From the NCBI GenBank assembly GCA_009842205.1, contig VYFX01000077.1, positions 67,543 to 131,542 on the forward strand: 64,000 nt of DNA, given 5' to 3'. Made by a program: the position numbers and the translations under genes. Shown in pieces: positions 37,259-46,257 of the stretch. The DNA comes from Paracoccaceae bacterium. GTDB lineage: Bacteria > Pseudomonadota > Alphaproteobacteria > Rhodobacterales > Rhodobacteraceae. Under the pieces are notes generated by a model. That model saw only the letters and a list, made by a program, of their open reading frames with translations. It did no database searches and was not told the DNA's origin. Positions within the stretch are counted from its first letter, which is position 1. Every line of letters starts with the position of its first letter.

Positions 37259-38806
37259 TTATATCATGGAATCAGGCATTGATTCCTTACGCTTGTTGAT
37301 AAAGTCCCCCAATCCATCCTCAATCCCAGGATCAAGTTGTGGTGCCTGGTATTCCTTCAACAGGTATTCAACCCTCTCGTTGGCCAAGGTATAGGTATCC
37401 TTGGAACCGTCCTCGAACCAGGTTTCAAAGGGTTTGTAATCAAAAAGATCTGTTTTCCAGAAAGCCGTCTTGAAATTATCCTGGGTATGCTGACATCCCA
37501 GATAATGTCCTCCTGGCTGGACCTCACGAATGGCATCCAATGCCTGCCCATTCGTTGAAATGTCAATTGGTGAAGCCAGAGTATGCAAAGCTCCCAATTG
37601 ATCGGCATCCATGACAAATTTTTCAAAGGAGGAAACCAGACCTCCCTCCAACCAGCCACAGGAATGCAACATGAAATTCACCCCACCGAATACACTCGAT
37701 TGGAGAGTCGAATTTGATTCATAAGCTGCCTGGGCATCGGGTAATTTTGAACCACATAATCCTCCCCCAGACCTGAAGGGGATATTCAATCTTCGGGCCA
37801 ACTGGCCGGCACCATATAGAATTTTTGAAGCCTCCGGTGTACCGAAAGTCGGAGCACCCGAGTTCATGTCAATGGATGTTACAAACGTTCCAAAGATAAC
37901 CGGTGCACCTTTTCGGACAAGTTGACTATATCCAATTCCGGCATACACTTCAGCCAATACCTGGGTTAGAGTTCCGATGATGGAAACCGGTGCCATGGCA
38001 CCGCCAACAATAAACGGGGAAACGATCGTTGCCTGGTTTGAGCGTGCATATACTTCCAGAGCACCCATCATTACGGCATCAAAGGTCAATGGGGAATTGA
38101 TATTGATCAAGGAAGTCAGGACTGTATTCTGGTCAACAAATTCATTGCCGAACAATATTCTGGTCATTTCCAGGGTATCTTCTGCTCTGGACGGCTCTGT
38201 AACTGACCCCATGAAAGGTTTATCGGAATATTTAATATGGGCAAAAACCATGTCGAGATGACGCTTGTTGACCGGCAGGTCAGTGGGTTCACAAACCGTT
38301 CCCCCAGAGTGGTGAAGCCATTTTGACATGTATCCCAGTTTTACAAATTTCTGGAAATCATCAATGGTGGCATAGCGTCTTCCCTCACTTTGTGTCCTGA
38401 CAAATGGTGGTCCATAAACAGGAGCAAAAACAAGGGTATTGGGGGAAATTTCAACGCTCCTTGCAGGGTTTCTGGCATGCTGGGTAAAACTTGAGGGCAC
38501 CGTTTCCAACAATTTCCTTGCCAGTCCTCTCGGTAATCGAACCCGCTCGCCTTGCACGTCGGCTCCAGCTTCCTTCCAGAGTTCAAGAGCCTTGGGATTA
38601 TCCTTGAAATCCACACCAATTTCTTCAAGCAAAAGTTCAGCATTGTTTTCAATAATTTCCAATGCTTCGTCCGAATACAGTTCCAGGTTGGGTAAACTCC
38701 TTTCAATAAATCTGGCAGTCTCTATTTTGAGAGTGGTTCGCTCGGCCCTTTTTCTGGCTCCCCCACCCCCTCTTCTTCTAGTTCTGTTTGCATGTACATC
38801 GTCCAT
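37259..38806 (-). CDS. MttB-like (COG5598) corrinoid-type methyltransferase, non-pyrrolysine
   Basis: The 515-residue protein belongs to the trimethylamine methyltransferase superfamily. Unlike archaeal MttB it has no in-frame UAG, so it lacks pyrrolysine and resembles MtgB-type enzymes that demethylate quaternary amines such as glycine betaine or carnitine. The Arg/Gly-rich N-terminus (NRTRRRGGGGARKRAER) is common in alphaproteobacterial members. TIM-barrel segments such as HHSGGTVCEPTD and FGTPEASKILYGAGQ are intact. TTG at 38821 is an alternative start. No corrinoid protein gene is in the window. The neighbouring amt suggests a nitrogen link. Confidence 0.88.
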   Translation of the reverse strand: MDDVHANRTRRRGGGGARKRAERTTLKIETARFIERSLPNLELYSDEALEIIENNAELLLEEIGVDFKDNPKALELWKEAGADVQGERVRLPRGLARKLLETVPSSFTQHARNPARSVEISPNTLVFAPVYGPPFVRTQSEGRRYATIDDFQKFVKLGYMSKWLHHSGGTVCEPTDLPVNKRHLDMVFAHIKYSDKPFMGSVTEPSRAEDTLEMTRILFGNEFVDQNTVLTSLININSPLTFDAVMMGALEVYARSNQATIVSPFIVGGAMAPVSIIGTLTQVLAEVYAGIGYSQLVRKGAPVIFGTFVTSIDMNSGAPTFGTPEASKILYGAGQLARRLNIPFRSGGGLCGSKLPDAQAAYESNSTLQSSVFGGVNFMLHSCGWLEGGLVSSFEKFVMDADQLGALHTLASPIDISTNGQALDAIREVQPGGHYLGCQHTQDNFKTAFWKTDLFDYKPFETWFEDGSKDTYTLANERVEYLLKEYQAPQLDPGIEDGLGDFINKRKESMPDSMI

Positions 38807-38933
38807 GGGGAGTAAATCCAATCCTGTTTAAATTTTGCTAATCTATATATTCCAAATCAATTGGAAAGATAGTCAATTCCACTTACTTACACCAATTCCA
38901 TTCTATTTTTTGGTATTAATTCCATATAAATTT

Positions 38934-38966
38934 TTGACAATACCGATTACAAATCGGAACTATACC
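38934..38966 (+). promoter_or_regulatory. Putative guaA promoter with internal inverted repeat
   Basis: TTGACA (38934-38939) is followed by ACTATA (38959-38964), a 19-bp spacer. Between them lies the perfect inverted repeat CCGATT-ACA-AATCGG (38943-38957). A long spacer with a dyad is the layout of MerR-regulated promoters, though this may be chance. Confidence 0.35.
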
Positions 38967-38977
38967 GTGAGTGTAAA

Positions 38978-40543
38978 GTGAACCCAAAACTACATGATCT
39001 AATCCTTATTATCGACTTTGGTAGTCAGGTAACCCAATTAATTGCCAGAAGATTCAGAGAATTAAACGCCTATTGTGAAATCCATCCCTGTCAAAATGTC
39101 TCTGAGGACTTCATAAACCGAAGAAACCCGAAGGCAATTGTTTTATCGGGTAGTCCTGGAAGTGTTGTGGATGAGAATCCCTTTTCACCTCCCAAAATGA
39201 TTTACGAGTTGGGAATTCCGGTCCTGGGAATATGTTATGGTCAGCAAATCATGGCTAGTCAATTGGGGGGGATGGTTGAGAAAGGCAAGGTTCGCGAATT
39301 TGGCAAGGCGGTGGTTAATCCAAATAGGGATTTCCTGGAGTGTTCCATTTTCAAAAATTTGTTTCAGGACGGTGAAGAGATTGTCTGGATGTCCCATGGT
39401 GACAAGGTTTCACGTCTTCCTGAGGGATTTGTTCAAATCGGCAAATCAAATAACAGCCCCAATGCAATAATAGCTAATTTTGAACGCAAGTTCTTTGGAA
39501 TTCAGTTTCATCCGGAGGTTTACCATACAGTCAATGGTTCAAGGTTTCTGCAAAACTTCCTGAATATCGCAGAAATCCAGCCTAACTGGACCATGGGCAC
39601 CTATAGGAATGAAATAACCAAACTTATCAGGGAACAGGTAGGTTCGGGCAAGGTAATTTGTGCAATTTCCGGAGGTGTTGATTCAACGGTTACCGCCGTT
39701 TTGCTTCACAGGACAATTCCAGAACAATTAACATGCATTTTTGTTGATCATGGTCTCTTGCGCGAAAATGAGGCATCCCAGGTGGTCTCAATGTTCAGGG
39801 AGAATTTTCAAATCCCCTTGGTATTTGTAGAAGCATCAAATCTGTTTCTTGAAAAATTGAAGAGAGTATCCGACCCGGAGGAAAAGCGAAAAATCATCGG
39901 TGGAACCTTTATTGAGGTATTTGAAAATGAAGCACAAAAATTGCAAGGCCATGAGTTTCTGGCTCAGGGAACACTTTATCCGGATATTATCGAATCGGTA
40001 AGTTTTACCGGAGGTCCAAGTGAAACGATCAAGTCTCACCACAATGTAGGAGGATTGCCTGAGAATCTTGAGTTTAAATTGGTAGAACCACTCAAGGAGT
40101 TGTTCAAGGATGAAGTCAGGGAATTGGGCCGGGAGTTGGGCATTCCCCAAGAATTTTTGGGTAGACACCCCTTCCCCGGTCCTGGTTTGGCTATTAGGTG
40201 CCTAGGAGATATTACTCACGAAAAATTATCGATTTTACGGAAAATCGACACAATATTCATTGATCAAATTAAAATTCACGGATTATACGACAGCATCTGG
40301 CAAGCATTTGCCACCTTGCTTCCTGTTAGGACGGTTGGAGTGATGGGCGATGGCAGAACCTATGATCATGTCTGTTCTCTAAGAGCAGTTACTAGCGTTG
40401 ATGGTATGACAGCCCAGTTTTATCCCTTTTCAGCATCCTTCCTAACAGAAACCTCGAACAGAATTGTCAATGAGGTCAAGGGTGTAAACAGAGTGACATA
40501 TGACATCACTTCCAAACCGCCAGGAACCATAGAATGGGAGTAA
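38978..40543 (+). CDS. guaA: GMP synthase (glutamine-hydrolysing)
   Basis: GuaA aminates XMP to GMP with glutamine. The 521-residue protein has the class I amidotransferase domain (nucleophile Cys86 in GICYGQQ, later QFHPEVYH), the ATP pyrophosphatase loop AISGGVDST and the dimerisation domain ([22 protein letters not shown]). Translation starts at a GTG. The 3' end of guaA is a known integration target for genomic islands, and here accessory genes begin 4 bp after its stop. Confidence 0.97.
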   Translation: MNPKLHDLILIIDFGSQVTQLIARRFRELNAYCEIHPCQNVSEDFINRRNPKAIVLSGSPGSVVDENPFSPPKMIYELGIPVLGICYGQQIMASQLGGMVEKGKVREFGKAVVNPNRDFLECSIFKNLFQDGEEIVWMSHGDKVSRLPEGFVQIGKSNNSPNAIIANFERKFFGIQFHPEVYHTVNGSRFLQNFLNIAEIQPNWTMGTYRNEITKLIREQVGSGKVICAISGGVDSTVTAVLLHRTIPEQLTCIFVDHGLLRENEASQVVSMFRENFQIPLVFVEASNLFLEKLKRVSDPEEKRKIIGGTFIEVFENEAQKLQGHEFLAQGTLYPDIIESVSFTGGPSETIKSHHNVGGLPENLEFKLVEPLKELFKDEVRELGRELGIPQEFLGRHPFPGPGLAIRCLGDITHEKLSILRKIDTIFIDQIKIHGLYDSIWQAFATLLPVRTVGVMGDGRTYDHVCSLRAVTSVDGMTAQFYPFSASFLTETSNRIVNEVKGVNRVTYDITSKPPGTIEWE

Positions 40544-40547
40544 AAAC

Positions 40548-40841
40548 ATGTATTGCTTAAAAGTAGAAATACCACAAAACATTTGTGAAATAGATGATGA
40601 ACTTAAGGCGATCTATCACAGCAAGGATACCGTATGTATTTGGGTATTCAGGACAAGAGAAGAAAGAAACAGGTTTATGGATGAAACCGCAGGAATGCTA
40701 AAATCCGAGCGTGAAAACCATTATGAAAAATATTTCGCTCGAGAACTGCACCCAAATTCAATGAGAGCATGGGTAGCTGCGATCAGTTGTACAATTTGGT
40801 TTTCATTTTATTTACGAAATGTACCCATTTTATTTTATTAA
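40548..40841 (+). CDS. Small protein of unknown function behind guaA
   Basis: A 97-residue frame that starts 4 bp after guaA. A GGGAG motif made by the guaA stop region lies eight bases before its ATG, so translation is plausible. The first 65 residues are charged and look helical (TREERNRFMDETAGMLKSERENHYEKYF). The last 25 are hydrophobic with several aromatic residues (AISCTIWFSFYLRNVPILFY) and could insert in a membrane. I do not recognise a family. It precedes the rloA gene by 36 bp and may belong to that unit. Confidence 0.45.
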   Translation: MYCLKVEIPQNICEIDDELKAIYHSKDTVCIWVFRTREERNRFMDETAGMLKSERENHYEKYFARELHPNSMRAWVAAISCTIWFSFYLRNVPILFY

Positions 40842-40877
40842 TTTTACATTTTTTGATATTTTTTATAGTTAGAATAG

Positions 40878-42131
40878 ATGTTTATCGAATTTACAGTCAA
40901 AAATTACAGATCAATTAAGGATGAGGTGAAACTTAGTCTGGTAGCTAATACTGCCCAAGAAAAAAAAGAAACAAATCTCATTCCTCCAAGAGGTGATGAT
41001 TATTTTAATTTTCCTCTACTTCGTTCAGTTGCCATTTTTGGTCCTAACGCAGCAGGAAAATCCAATTTGATCAGGGCACTTTACACCATGAGGAAAATTA
41101 TTGTGCTTTCTGGGGATCGCCTAGAAAATATTCCTGTAACTCCTTACCAATTTTGCTCAGATTTCAAGAATAAACCCACAACATTCGAAATCATTGGAAT
41201 TGTAGATCAAATGAGATTTCAATATGGGTTTTCTGTAACTAAAGATATGGTAACAAATGAGTGGTTATATACTTGGCCTCATGGACGTCAACAGCGTTGG
41301 TTCGAACGAACGACCTCCAAATCTAATGAAGTTGAATGCAAATATAGTGATAAGCTGAGTGGTGATAAAGAAGTTTGGAGACGAGCAACAAGACCAAATG
41401 CCCTGCTTTTATCCACTGCAATAACACTCAACAGTAAACAATTATATCCCATATTTAATTGGTTCCAAGAAAAATTGCATGTGGGTGGAATTGGTGGTTG
41501 GGGTAGAAAATACACTACCGAATGGTGTGAAAACAATCGTAAGGATGAAATTGTCAATTTTTTGCGTTCAGCTGATTTTGCTGTTGAAAACATCCATATA
41601 TTAAAACATGATTTCAAACCCGATGAACTTCCAAGTGACATGCCTTCAGGTATAAAAAATATGCTGATAGAGCAGTATTCTGGTAAGGAAATAAATGAAT
41701 GGCTAGTTAGTCACAAAACATCTGAAGGTCATTCAATAGAATTGAATTTAGATGACGAGTCTGATGGTACTCAAAAAATATTTGAATTTGCTGCCCCTTG
41801 GAAACATACTCTTGAGAGTGGACATATCATAGTTTATGACGAGTTACATGAACATTTGCATCCTCTACTACTAAAATTTTTGATTGAACAATTCCATGAT
41901 CTGGATACGAATAAACACAATGCACAGTTAATATTCAGTACTCACGACACTTCGGTTTTGTCTCAGGAAATTTTCCGCAGAGATCAAATTTGGTTTTGTA
42001 ACCGGAATAAAATTCAAGCGACTGAATTATTCCCCCTAATAAAATACAGTCCCCGTAAAGATTATGAAAATTTAGCACGTTCCTATTTGGGTGGTCGTTA
42101 TGGTGCCCTTCCTTTTCCCTATAATTCCTAA
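40878..42131 (+). CDS. rloA: RloA-like AAA/ABC-type ATPase
   Basis: A 417-residue SMC/ABC-like ATPase of the AAA_15/AAA_21 group. It starts with the typical MFIEFTVKNYRSIKDEVKLSL. It then shows Walker A GPNAAGKS (55-62), the ABC signature DESDGTQK (293-300), Walker B IIVYDELHEHLHP (from 317) and the H-loop FSTHD (about 353-357). The next gene, 21 bp downstream, is rloB-like. Such pairs were first named as ORFs within type I restriction operons and resemble two-gene defence modules of an ATPase with a TOPRIM effector. No restriction genes are present here. The region is more AT-rich than guaA. Confidence 0.85.
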   Translation: MFIEFTVKNYRSIKDEVKLSLVANTAQEKKETNLIPPRGDDYFNFPLLRSVAIFGPNAAGKSNLIRALYTMRKIIVLSGDRLENIPVTPYQFCSDFKNKPTTFEIIGIVDQMRFQYGFSVTKDMVTNEWLYTWPHGRQQRWFERTTSKSNEVECKYSDKLSGDKEVWRRATRPNALLLSTAITLNSKQLYPIFNWFQEKLHVGGIGGWGRKYTTEWCENNRKDEIVNFLRSADFAVENIHILKHDFKPDELPSDMPSGIKNMLIEQYSGKEINEWLVSHKTSEGHSIELNLDDESDGTQKIFEFAAPWKHTLESGHIIVYDELHEHLHPLLLKFLIEQFHDLDTNKHNAQLIFSTHDTSVLSQEIFRRDQIWFCNRNKIQATELFPLIKYSPRKDYENLARSYLGGRYGALPFPYNS

Positions 42132-42152
42132 AGATAAACTTATCTTTGAAAA

Positions 42153-42776
42153 ATGGCTATTCCAAAGCCCAAAAACAATTTTGGTAATACGCCACCACAA
42201 AATCCATCTAAGGATCGAATATTGGTAGTTTGTGAAGGAAAAAGTACAGAACCAAATTATTTTCGAGGTTTAGCGAATTTTTACCGACTTAATAATGTGA
42301 AAATCGTTGGTAAAGGGGCAACTCCAAAGGCTATTGTAAATGAAGCTAAACATATAAATTCTACCGAGAAAACTGAATATGGGGATGGGTATGATCAAGT
42401 TTACTGCGTGTTTGATCGTGATGAACACCCAGATTTTAATGAAGCAAAGGACGCAGCAAAAAAAGTGGGATTCATAACTATTTTTTCCTGGCCTTGTTTT
42501 GAATATTGGATTTTACTTCACTTTAAATTTACCCGAAGACCATATGCCAGCTCCAGTGGAAGGACTCCAGCACAAAACTGTATGAAATCTCTTAAGGATA
42601 GTTTCAGTGAATATGAAAAGAATAATAAGAATTTATTCAATGAACTTAGCCCTAGGCTTGACACTGCTAAAACTAATTCCATAAGGGCATTGAGGGATGC
42701 AGAAAAAACAAAAGAGTTCAATCCTTCTACGAAAGTTCACGTTCTTGTTGAAGAATTACAGTCCCAAGATTTCTGA
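42153..42776 (+). CDS. rloB: RloB-like TOPRIM-fold protein
   Basis: A 207-residue RloB-family protein. The TOPRIM-like marks are the glutamate in LVVCEGKSTEPNYF (Glu28) and the DxD pair in CVFDRDEHPDF (Asp88, Asp90), which would hold a metal ion and allow nucleic-acid cleavage. The segment SWPCFEYWILLHF is a family hallmark. It is encoded right behind the RloA ATPase, which probably senses a trigger and controls it. The role in phage defence is inferred from the family and layout and has not been shown for this protein. Confidence 0.85.
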   Translation: MAIPKPKNNFGNTPPQNPSKDRILVVCEGKSTEPNYFRGLANFYRLNNVKIVGKGATPKAIVNEAKHINSTEKTEYGDGYDQVYCVFDRDEHPDFNEAKDAAKKVGFITIFSWPCFEYWILLHFKFTRRPYASSSGRTPAQNCMKSLKDSFSEYEKNNKNLFNELSPRLDTAKTNSIRALRDAEKTKEFNPSTKVHVLVEELQSQDF

Positions 42777-42922
42777 ATCATATGTCGTTGCAATAACAAT
42801 ATAATTCTACTGTTTCCTAAATTGCGAAAATGTATTTTACTAATGATGGTTTAACGGCCTTGTAATTTAGAGAATTTACTTGGTATTTTGGCTCAAGGAA
42901 AAAGCACAACAGGTGAGGATTA

Positions 42923-43969
42923 TTAATCTTGATTATTTTGGGCCAATTTCCTGTCTACCAACTTTACATTTTCATCTACTGATTGAAGAGAAATGTTATA
43001 ATTCCCGGCAATCGATTGAACCAACTTGTCCACTCGTTCTATTGACTTTGCTCCAGCAAAAACCGCTCTTGCTGCTGATGATGGTTTAAGGAGGGAATTT
43101 GCAGCATTTGCATATTTCTTGAAGGGTACCTGGTCTTCCTTGTCGGCACCCATGGTTTGAACAATCCTGTCAACCCAGCTGTAGATTTCCTCCGATAAGG
43201 ACAAATCACTATGAACTGCTTCTTTGATCGACCTGGGATCTCCTTCGGTAATTGCCCTGTAGTTACCTGTTAGCAACATACTCCATTTGGCCATTGGAAT
43301 GAAGAGTGACTCATGAACCTTAAGTTTGACCGGAATTTCATTACCCTTATATCGTGATGCCATAATATCATCGGCCAAAGTTTTGAGAATTGTGTTGTGT
43401 TCGGGCTTGGCAAACTTGGAAGCCTTGAAATTGGTAGGTAAACCGACATGCAGGAAATTCAGTTTTTCCTCTGGTGGCCGGAATGCCTGTGGGTCGGGAC
43501 TACACAAGGTAAAATTGTTTGGATCAAAATCATCCCAAACCCTCGGTTCAGTATAGCATGATCTCAATGGTTCGGTATCCAGTCCGGGAATCCTTTTCAG
43601 ATATACGAGTGGAGGCATGTTCATAATGGATAAACAAGGCTTGCCAGACGCAGCAATACGCTTTAGTAGATCCCAAACCGGTGGGGCTCCGTATTGAGGT
43701 TCCTGCATCGCCATACCAATCATATCGTAATCACTTGGATTTATATTTTCGGGTGTATTTGCCTTTACCCTTCCTGGGAGTTCCGAGGAGTGAATCAAGT
43801 CTGGTTCAGATGCTCCACGACGGGTAATTCGAACTATTGTTCCTTCCTTGTTGATTAAATCCGCTTCTTCCCGCAGACATACCAGGGTTGTATTATGACC
43901 CGCCATCAGAAGTTTAGTTGAAAGAAGTGATCCGTAAGAAGCACCTAAAATTAATACATTTAACGACAT
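42923..43969 (-). CDS. Ketopantoate reductase-like (ApbA/PanE) dehydrogenase
   Basis: A 348-residue protein with an N-terminal Rossmann fold (VLILGASYGSLLSTKLLMAGH) and a helical C-terminal domain with FIPMAKWSMLLTGNYRAITEG, as in ApbA/PanE-like NADP enzymes. It is longer than true PanE (about 300) and the glycine loop GASYGS departs from the usual GxGxxG, so the real substrate is open. It is transcribed away from rloB. Upstream of its start lie two copies of a 16-bp repeat. Confidence 0.7.
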   Translation of the reverse strand: MSLNVLILGASYGSLLSTKLLMAGHNTTLVCLREEADLINKEGTIVRITRRGASEPDLIHSSELPGRVKANTPENINPSDYDMIGMAMQEPQYGAPPVWDLLKRIAASGKPCLSIMNMPPLVYLKRIPGLDTEPLRSCYTEPRVWDDFDPNNFTLCSPDPQAFRPPEEKLNFLHVGLPTNFKASKFAKPEHNTILKTLADDIMASRYKGNEIPVKLKVHESLFIPMAKWSMLLTGNYRAITEGDPRSIKEAVHSDLSLSEEIYSWVDRIVQTMGADKEDQVPFKKYANAANSLLKPSSAARAVFAGAKSIERVDKLVQSIAGNYNISLQSVDENVKLVDRKLAQNNQD

Positions 43970-44066
43970 TGCTTACCTTATTTACAAATTAGAATCCCTC
44001 ATCCAATCAATGATGATTTATTGATTTATGTTAGGAATTTGTTTCTAGTGAACCTGCCCTAACCTA

Positions 44067-44150
44067 TTCATTTTGGGTACAATTCACAACTTTAAATTTA
44101 CCAACGAATATTCTGGCACAATCATCAGATTGAACTCATTTTGGGTTCAA
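44067..44150. repeat. Two copies of a 16-bp direct repeat
   Basis: TTCATTTTGGGTACAA (44067-44082) and CTCATTTTGGGTTCAA (44135-44150) match at 14 of 16 bases and lie 68 bp apart, upstream of the ketopantoate-reductase-like gene. The second copy also sits in the dyad TTGAAC-N9-GTTCAA (44130-44150). They might be regulator sites. Confidence 0.35.
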
Positions 44151-44157
44151 GGGAGAT

Positions 44158-44916
44158 TTAAAACAAATCAGGTCTTATGGTGGAAATTGAATTCAATCCG
44201 CCATCGACATCTATACATTGGCCTGTAACAAATGATGCTTGATCTGAAGCCAGCCACAGGACTAGGTTTGCTATATCTCGGGGTTTTCCCAATCTACCTG
44301 CCGGATGTCTGGCAATGGCATCTTTCTCGGCAATTTCCGGGTTTTTGGCAGTTTCAAATGCCGTTTCAGTCATTTCCGTTCTTATCCAACCAGGACAGAT
44401 TGAATTGCAACGGATGTCTGGTCCATGATCAACGGCAATAGCCTTGGACAAGGAATGAACAAATCCCTTGGATGCATCATAAATTGCCAACCCCGGGTCG
44501 GCCTTTTTACCGGAAATCGAACCAATATTGATAATTGATCCACCACCAGCTCTTTCCATATGGGGAATAAATTCCCGGCAAATATTGAATACACCCCTGC
44601 AATTGGTACCAATTACCAGATCCCATTCCTCATCAGTAGTATCCACAACCGTCTTTTCCAACTGGATACCTGCATTGTTCACAACCAGAGAAACTACCCC
44701 GATATTTGATTCAATATACCTGCTGAGTTCACCAACTTGATTTGCTCTTGAAACATCAATTTTTCTCCAGATCAACTCTGAAGGAAAATTATCAACAGCT
44801 TGATTTCGTCCACAGCAAATTACCAAATAATCATTTTGACTTAGTGTTACGGCAATTTCCTTGCCAATTCCCCTGCTAGCACCTGTAACCAAGGCAATTT
44901 TCTTTTGCTGATTCAT
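44158..44916 (-). CDS. Short-chain dehydrogenase/reductase
   Basis: A classical SDR of 252 residues. It has TGASRGIGKEI for cofactor, VNNAGIQLEKT, the catalytic serine in INIGSISGKKAD and the YxxxK pair in YDASK, then CPGWIRTEMTE and VTGQCIDVDGGL. The likely reaction is NAD(P)-linked oxidation of an alcohol or sugar, and the substrate is unknown. It lies behind the DUF5615 gene on the same strand with a 34-bp gap. Confidence 0.88.
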   Translation of the reverse strand: MNQQKKIALVTGASRGIGKEIAVTLSQNDYLVICCGRNQAVDNFPSELIWRKIDVSRANQVGELSRYIESNIGVVSLVVNNAGIQLEKTVVDTTDEEWDLVIGTNCRGVFNICREFIPHMERAGGGSIINIGSISGKKADPGLAIYDASKGFVHSLSKAIAVDHGPDIRCNSICPGWIRTEMTETAFETAKNPEIAEKDAIARHPAGRLGKPRDIANLVLWLASDQASFVTGQCIDVDGGLNSISTIRPDLF

Positions 44917-44950
44917 TGACTAACCAAACCCTATCTCAATTCTCAAACAA

Positions 44951-45337
44951 TCATTGGTCAGGAAACTGGTTCAAGCTTGGAACTCCCTCATTACTTACAA
45001 TAAGTAAATTATTCACCATTAAATCCATTGGGTTTCCTAACTCTAATCTCCACAGATATTCTATGGCCAATTTTATTAAGGCTTTACTCGTTAATATTGG
45101 AATGTTTGGAAGGATAATCAAACCTGGATGAATTTCTTCACTATTCAAAAGTGCTATAAAGTCTTTTGAGTCTTCAGTAACAATAACTAAATCTTCTTCC
45201 AAGCACCTTCTAACAATTTGATAGTCTGGAGCACCTAATCCACCGTTATTTCTGGGATGAACAATAAGATAATTATACTCTTCTGCCAATTCCAGGGCAA
45301 TTCTAGGAGAAAGGCATTCATCTAGAAATAGTCTCAA
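44951..45337 (-). CDS. DUF5615 PIN-like toxin component
   Basis: A 128-residue PIN-like protein. The opening MRLFLDECLSP with its conserved Asp, and the acidic/charged VIVTEDSKDF segment, match the DUF5615/Mut7-C PIN-like group, taken to be RNases. Translation appears to start at a TTG (45337) that overlaps the stop of the DUF433 gene, so synthesis is coupled to the partner. The pair has the layout of a type II toxin-antitoxin system. Confidence 0.75.
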   Translation of the reverse strand: MRLFLDECLSPRIALELAEEYNYLIVHPRNNGGLGAPDYQIVRRCLEEDLVIVTEDSKDFIALLNSEEIHPGLIILPNIPILTSKALIKLAIEYLWRLELGNPMDLMVNNLLIVSNEGVPSLNQFPDQ

Positions 45338-45891
45338 CGAGGTAGACCTTTTCGTCTACCATATAAATACAATGGGTTCGATTTAGCATAAAATTCAGCT
45401 ACCTCAAATGCCTCTGGGGGAATATCCGGGTATTCTTTACTCAAATCATCAATTGTTTCATCACCCTTCAACCAACCACGTACGGAATATGCTGTAATAC
45501 GTGTTCCTTTGATTACTGGGGTTCCACCAAGGATCTCTGGATTTTCCACAAGAAATTGAGAGCGAAAATTTATATATCGTTTTGCTGCTTTCCAGAGATC
45601 CTTTATCCTAGGGTCAAAGTGGATTCTCCTACCTTGTACCTCAACTCCTGTAGAGGTATCAATAACATCGAGTAATTTGTTCCAAATTTCTTTTTTTGAA
45701 CTATGGGGCAAAATGTTTATGTCATCTTTGCAAATTACCGCAAAAAACAAAACTGCTTGCTTGGGAAGGAGGTATTGACCATTGGGCTTCTGGGCTGTTA
45801 CCACTTTGGATTCTATGTATTTGTTTATTTCCTTTTTGGGAACCCCTACGAGGGAGGAAATTTCCCCTACTGTGAGATTAGAATCCTCCAT
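45334..45891 (-). CDS. DUF433 antitoxin-type protein with extra N-terminal HTH
   Basis: A 185-residue protein. The C-terminal part carries the DUF433 signature LGGTPVIKGTRITAYSVRGWL, followed by DLSKEYPDIPPEAFEVAEFYA. The N-terminal 100 residues start with a MerR-like helix-turn-helix (LTVGEISSLVGVPKKEINKYI), making it about twice the length of simple DUF433 antitoxins. AGGAG lies six bases before the ATG. It overlaps the DUF5615 gene by 4 bp. Likely an antitoxin that represses its own promoter. Confidence 0.78.
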   Translation of the reverse strand: MEDSNLTVGEISSLVGVPKKEINKYIESKVVTAQKPNGQYLLPKQAVLFFAVICKDDINILPHSSKKEIWNKLLDVIDTSTGVEVQGRRIHFDPRIKDLWKAAKRYINFRSQFLVENPEILGGTPVIKGTRITAYSVRGWLKGDETIDDLSKEYPDIPPEAFEVAEFYAKSNPLYLYGRRKGLPR

Positions 45892-46257
45892 TTCTTTCTC
45901 CTAGATATTACCTAATGGATAACATAATGATACTGAGTACAGCATTAGTCAAGTTCAAAGGGAATCCAACTTCAAAATACATCTCGTTAGCACCGAGAAA
46001 ATCAAGTTTCAATTATACCCTTTTGGTTTATCCCAAACAATTAATTCTTTATTAACTTAAGGGTCGGCATTTTAACAATAATATACAAGCAATAATGGTA
46101 TCAAGTAATCATTATTTGAGTACAAAAAAAATACAAATATCCCAATCTTCTACTATATGTTTATGCGTGGTGTATATTCTTTCAAATAATATACCTACAA
46201 TTATGTTTAACGAAATTCTACTGACAATAAAAATGAATTATCATCGGTAAATAAACA
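45892..46257. other. AT-rich divergent spacer
   Basis: A 366-bp, strongly AT-rich spacer between the toxin-antitoxin pair and the P-loop gene, holding both promoters. The dyad GTATATT/AATATAC (46172-46178 with 46188-46194) is the only clear symmetry. I saw no SAM riboswitch for the downstream metA. Confidence 0.4.

Noticed and set aside
37259..38806. Pyrrolysine-containing trimethylamine methyltransferase
   Set aside because: The frame has no internal UAG codon, so pyrrolysine is not encoded; it is the non-Pyl branch.
40878..46000. CRISPR array or prophage within the accessory region
   Set aside because: No regular repeat-spacer pattern and no phage structural or integrase gene is present.
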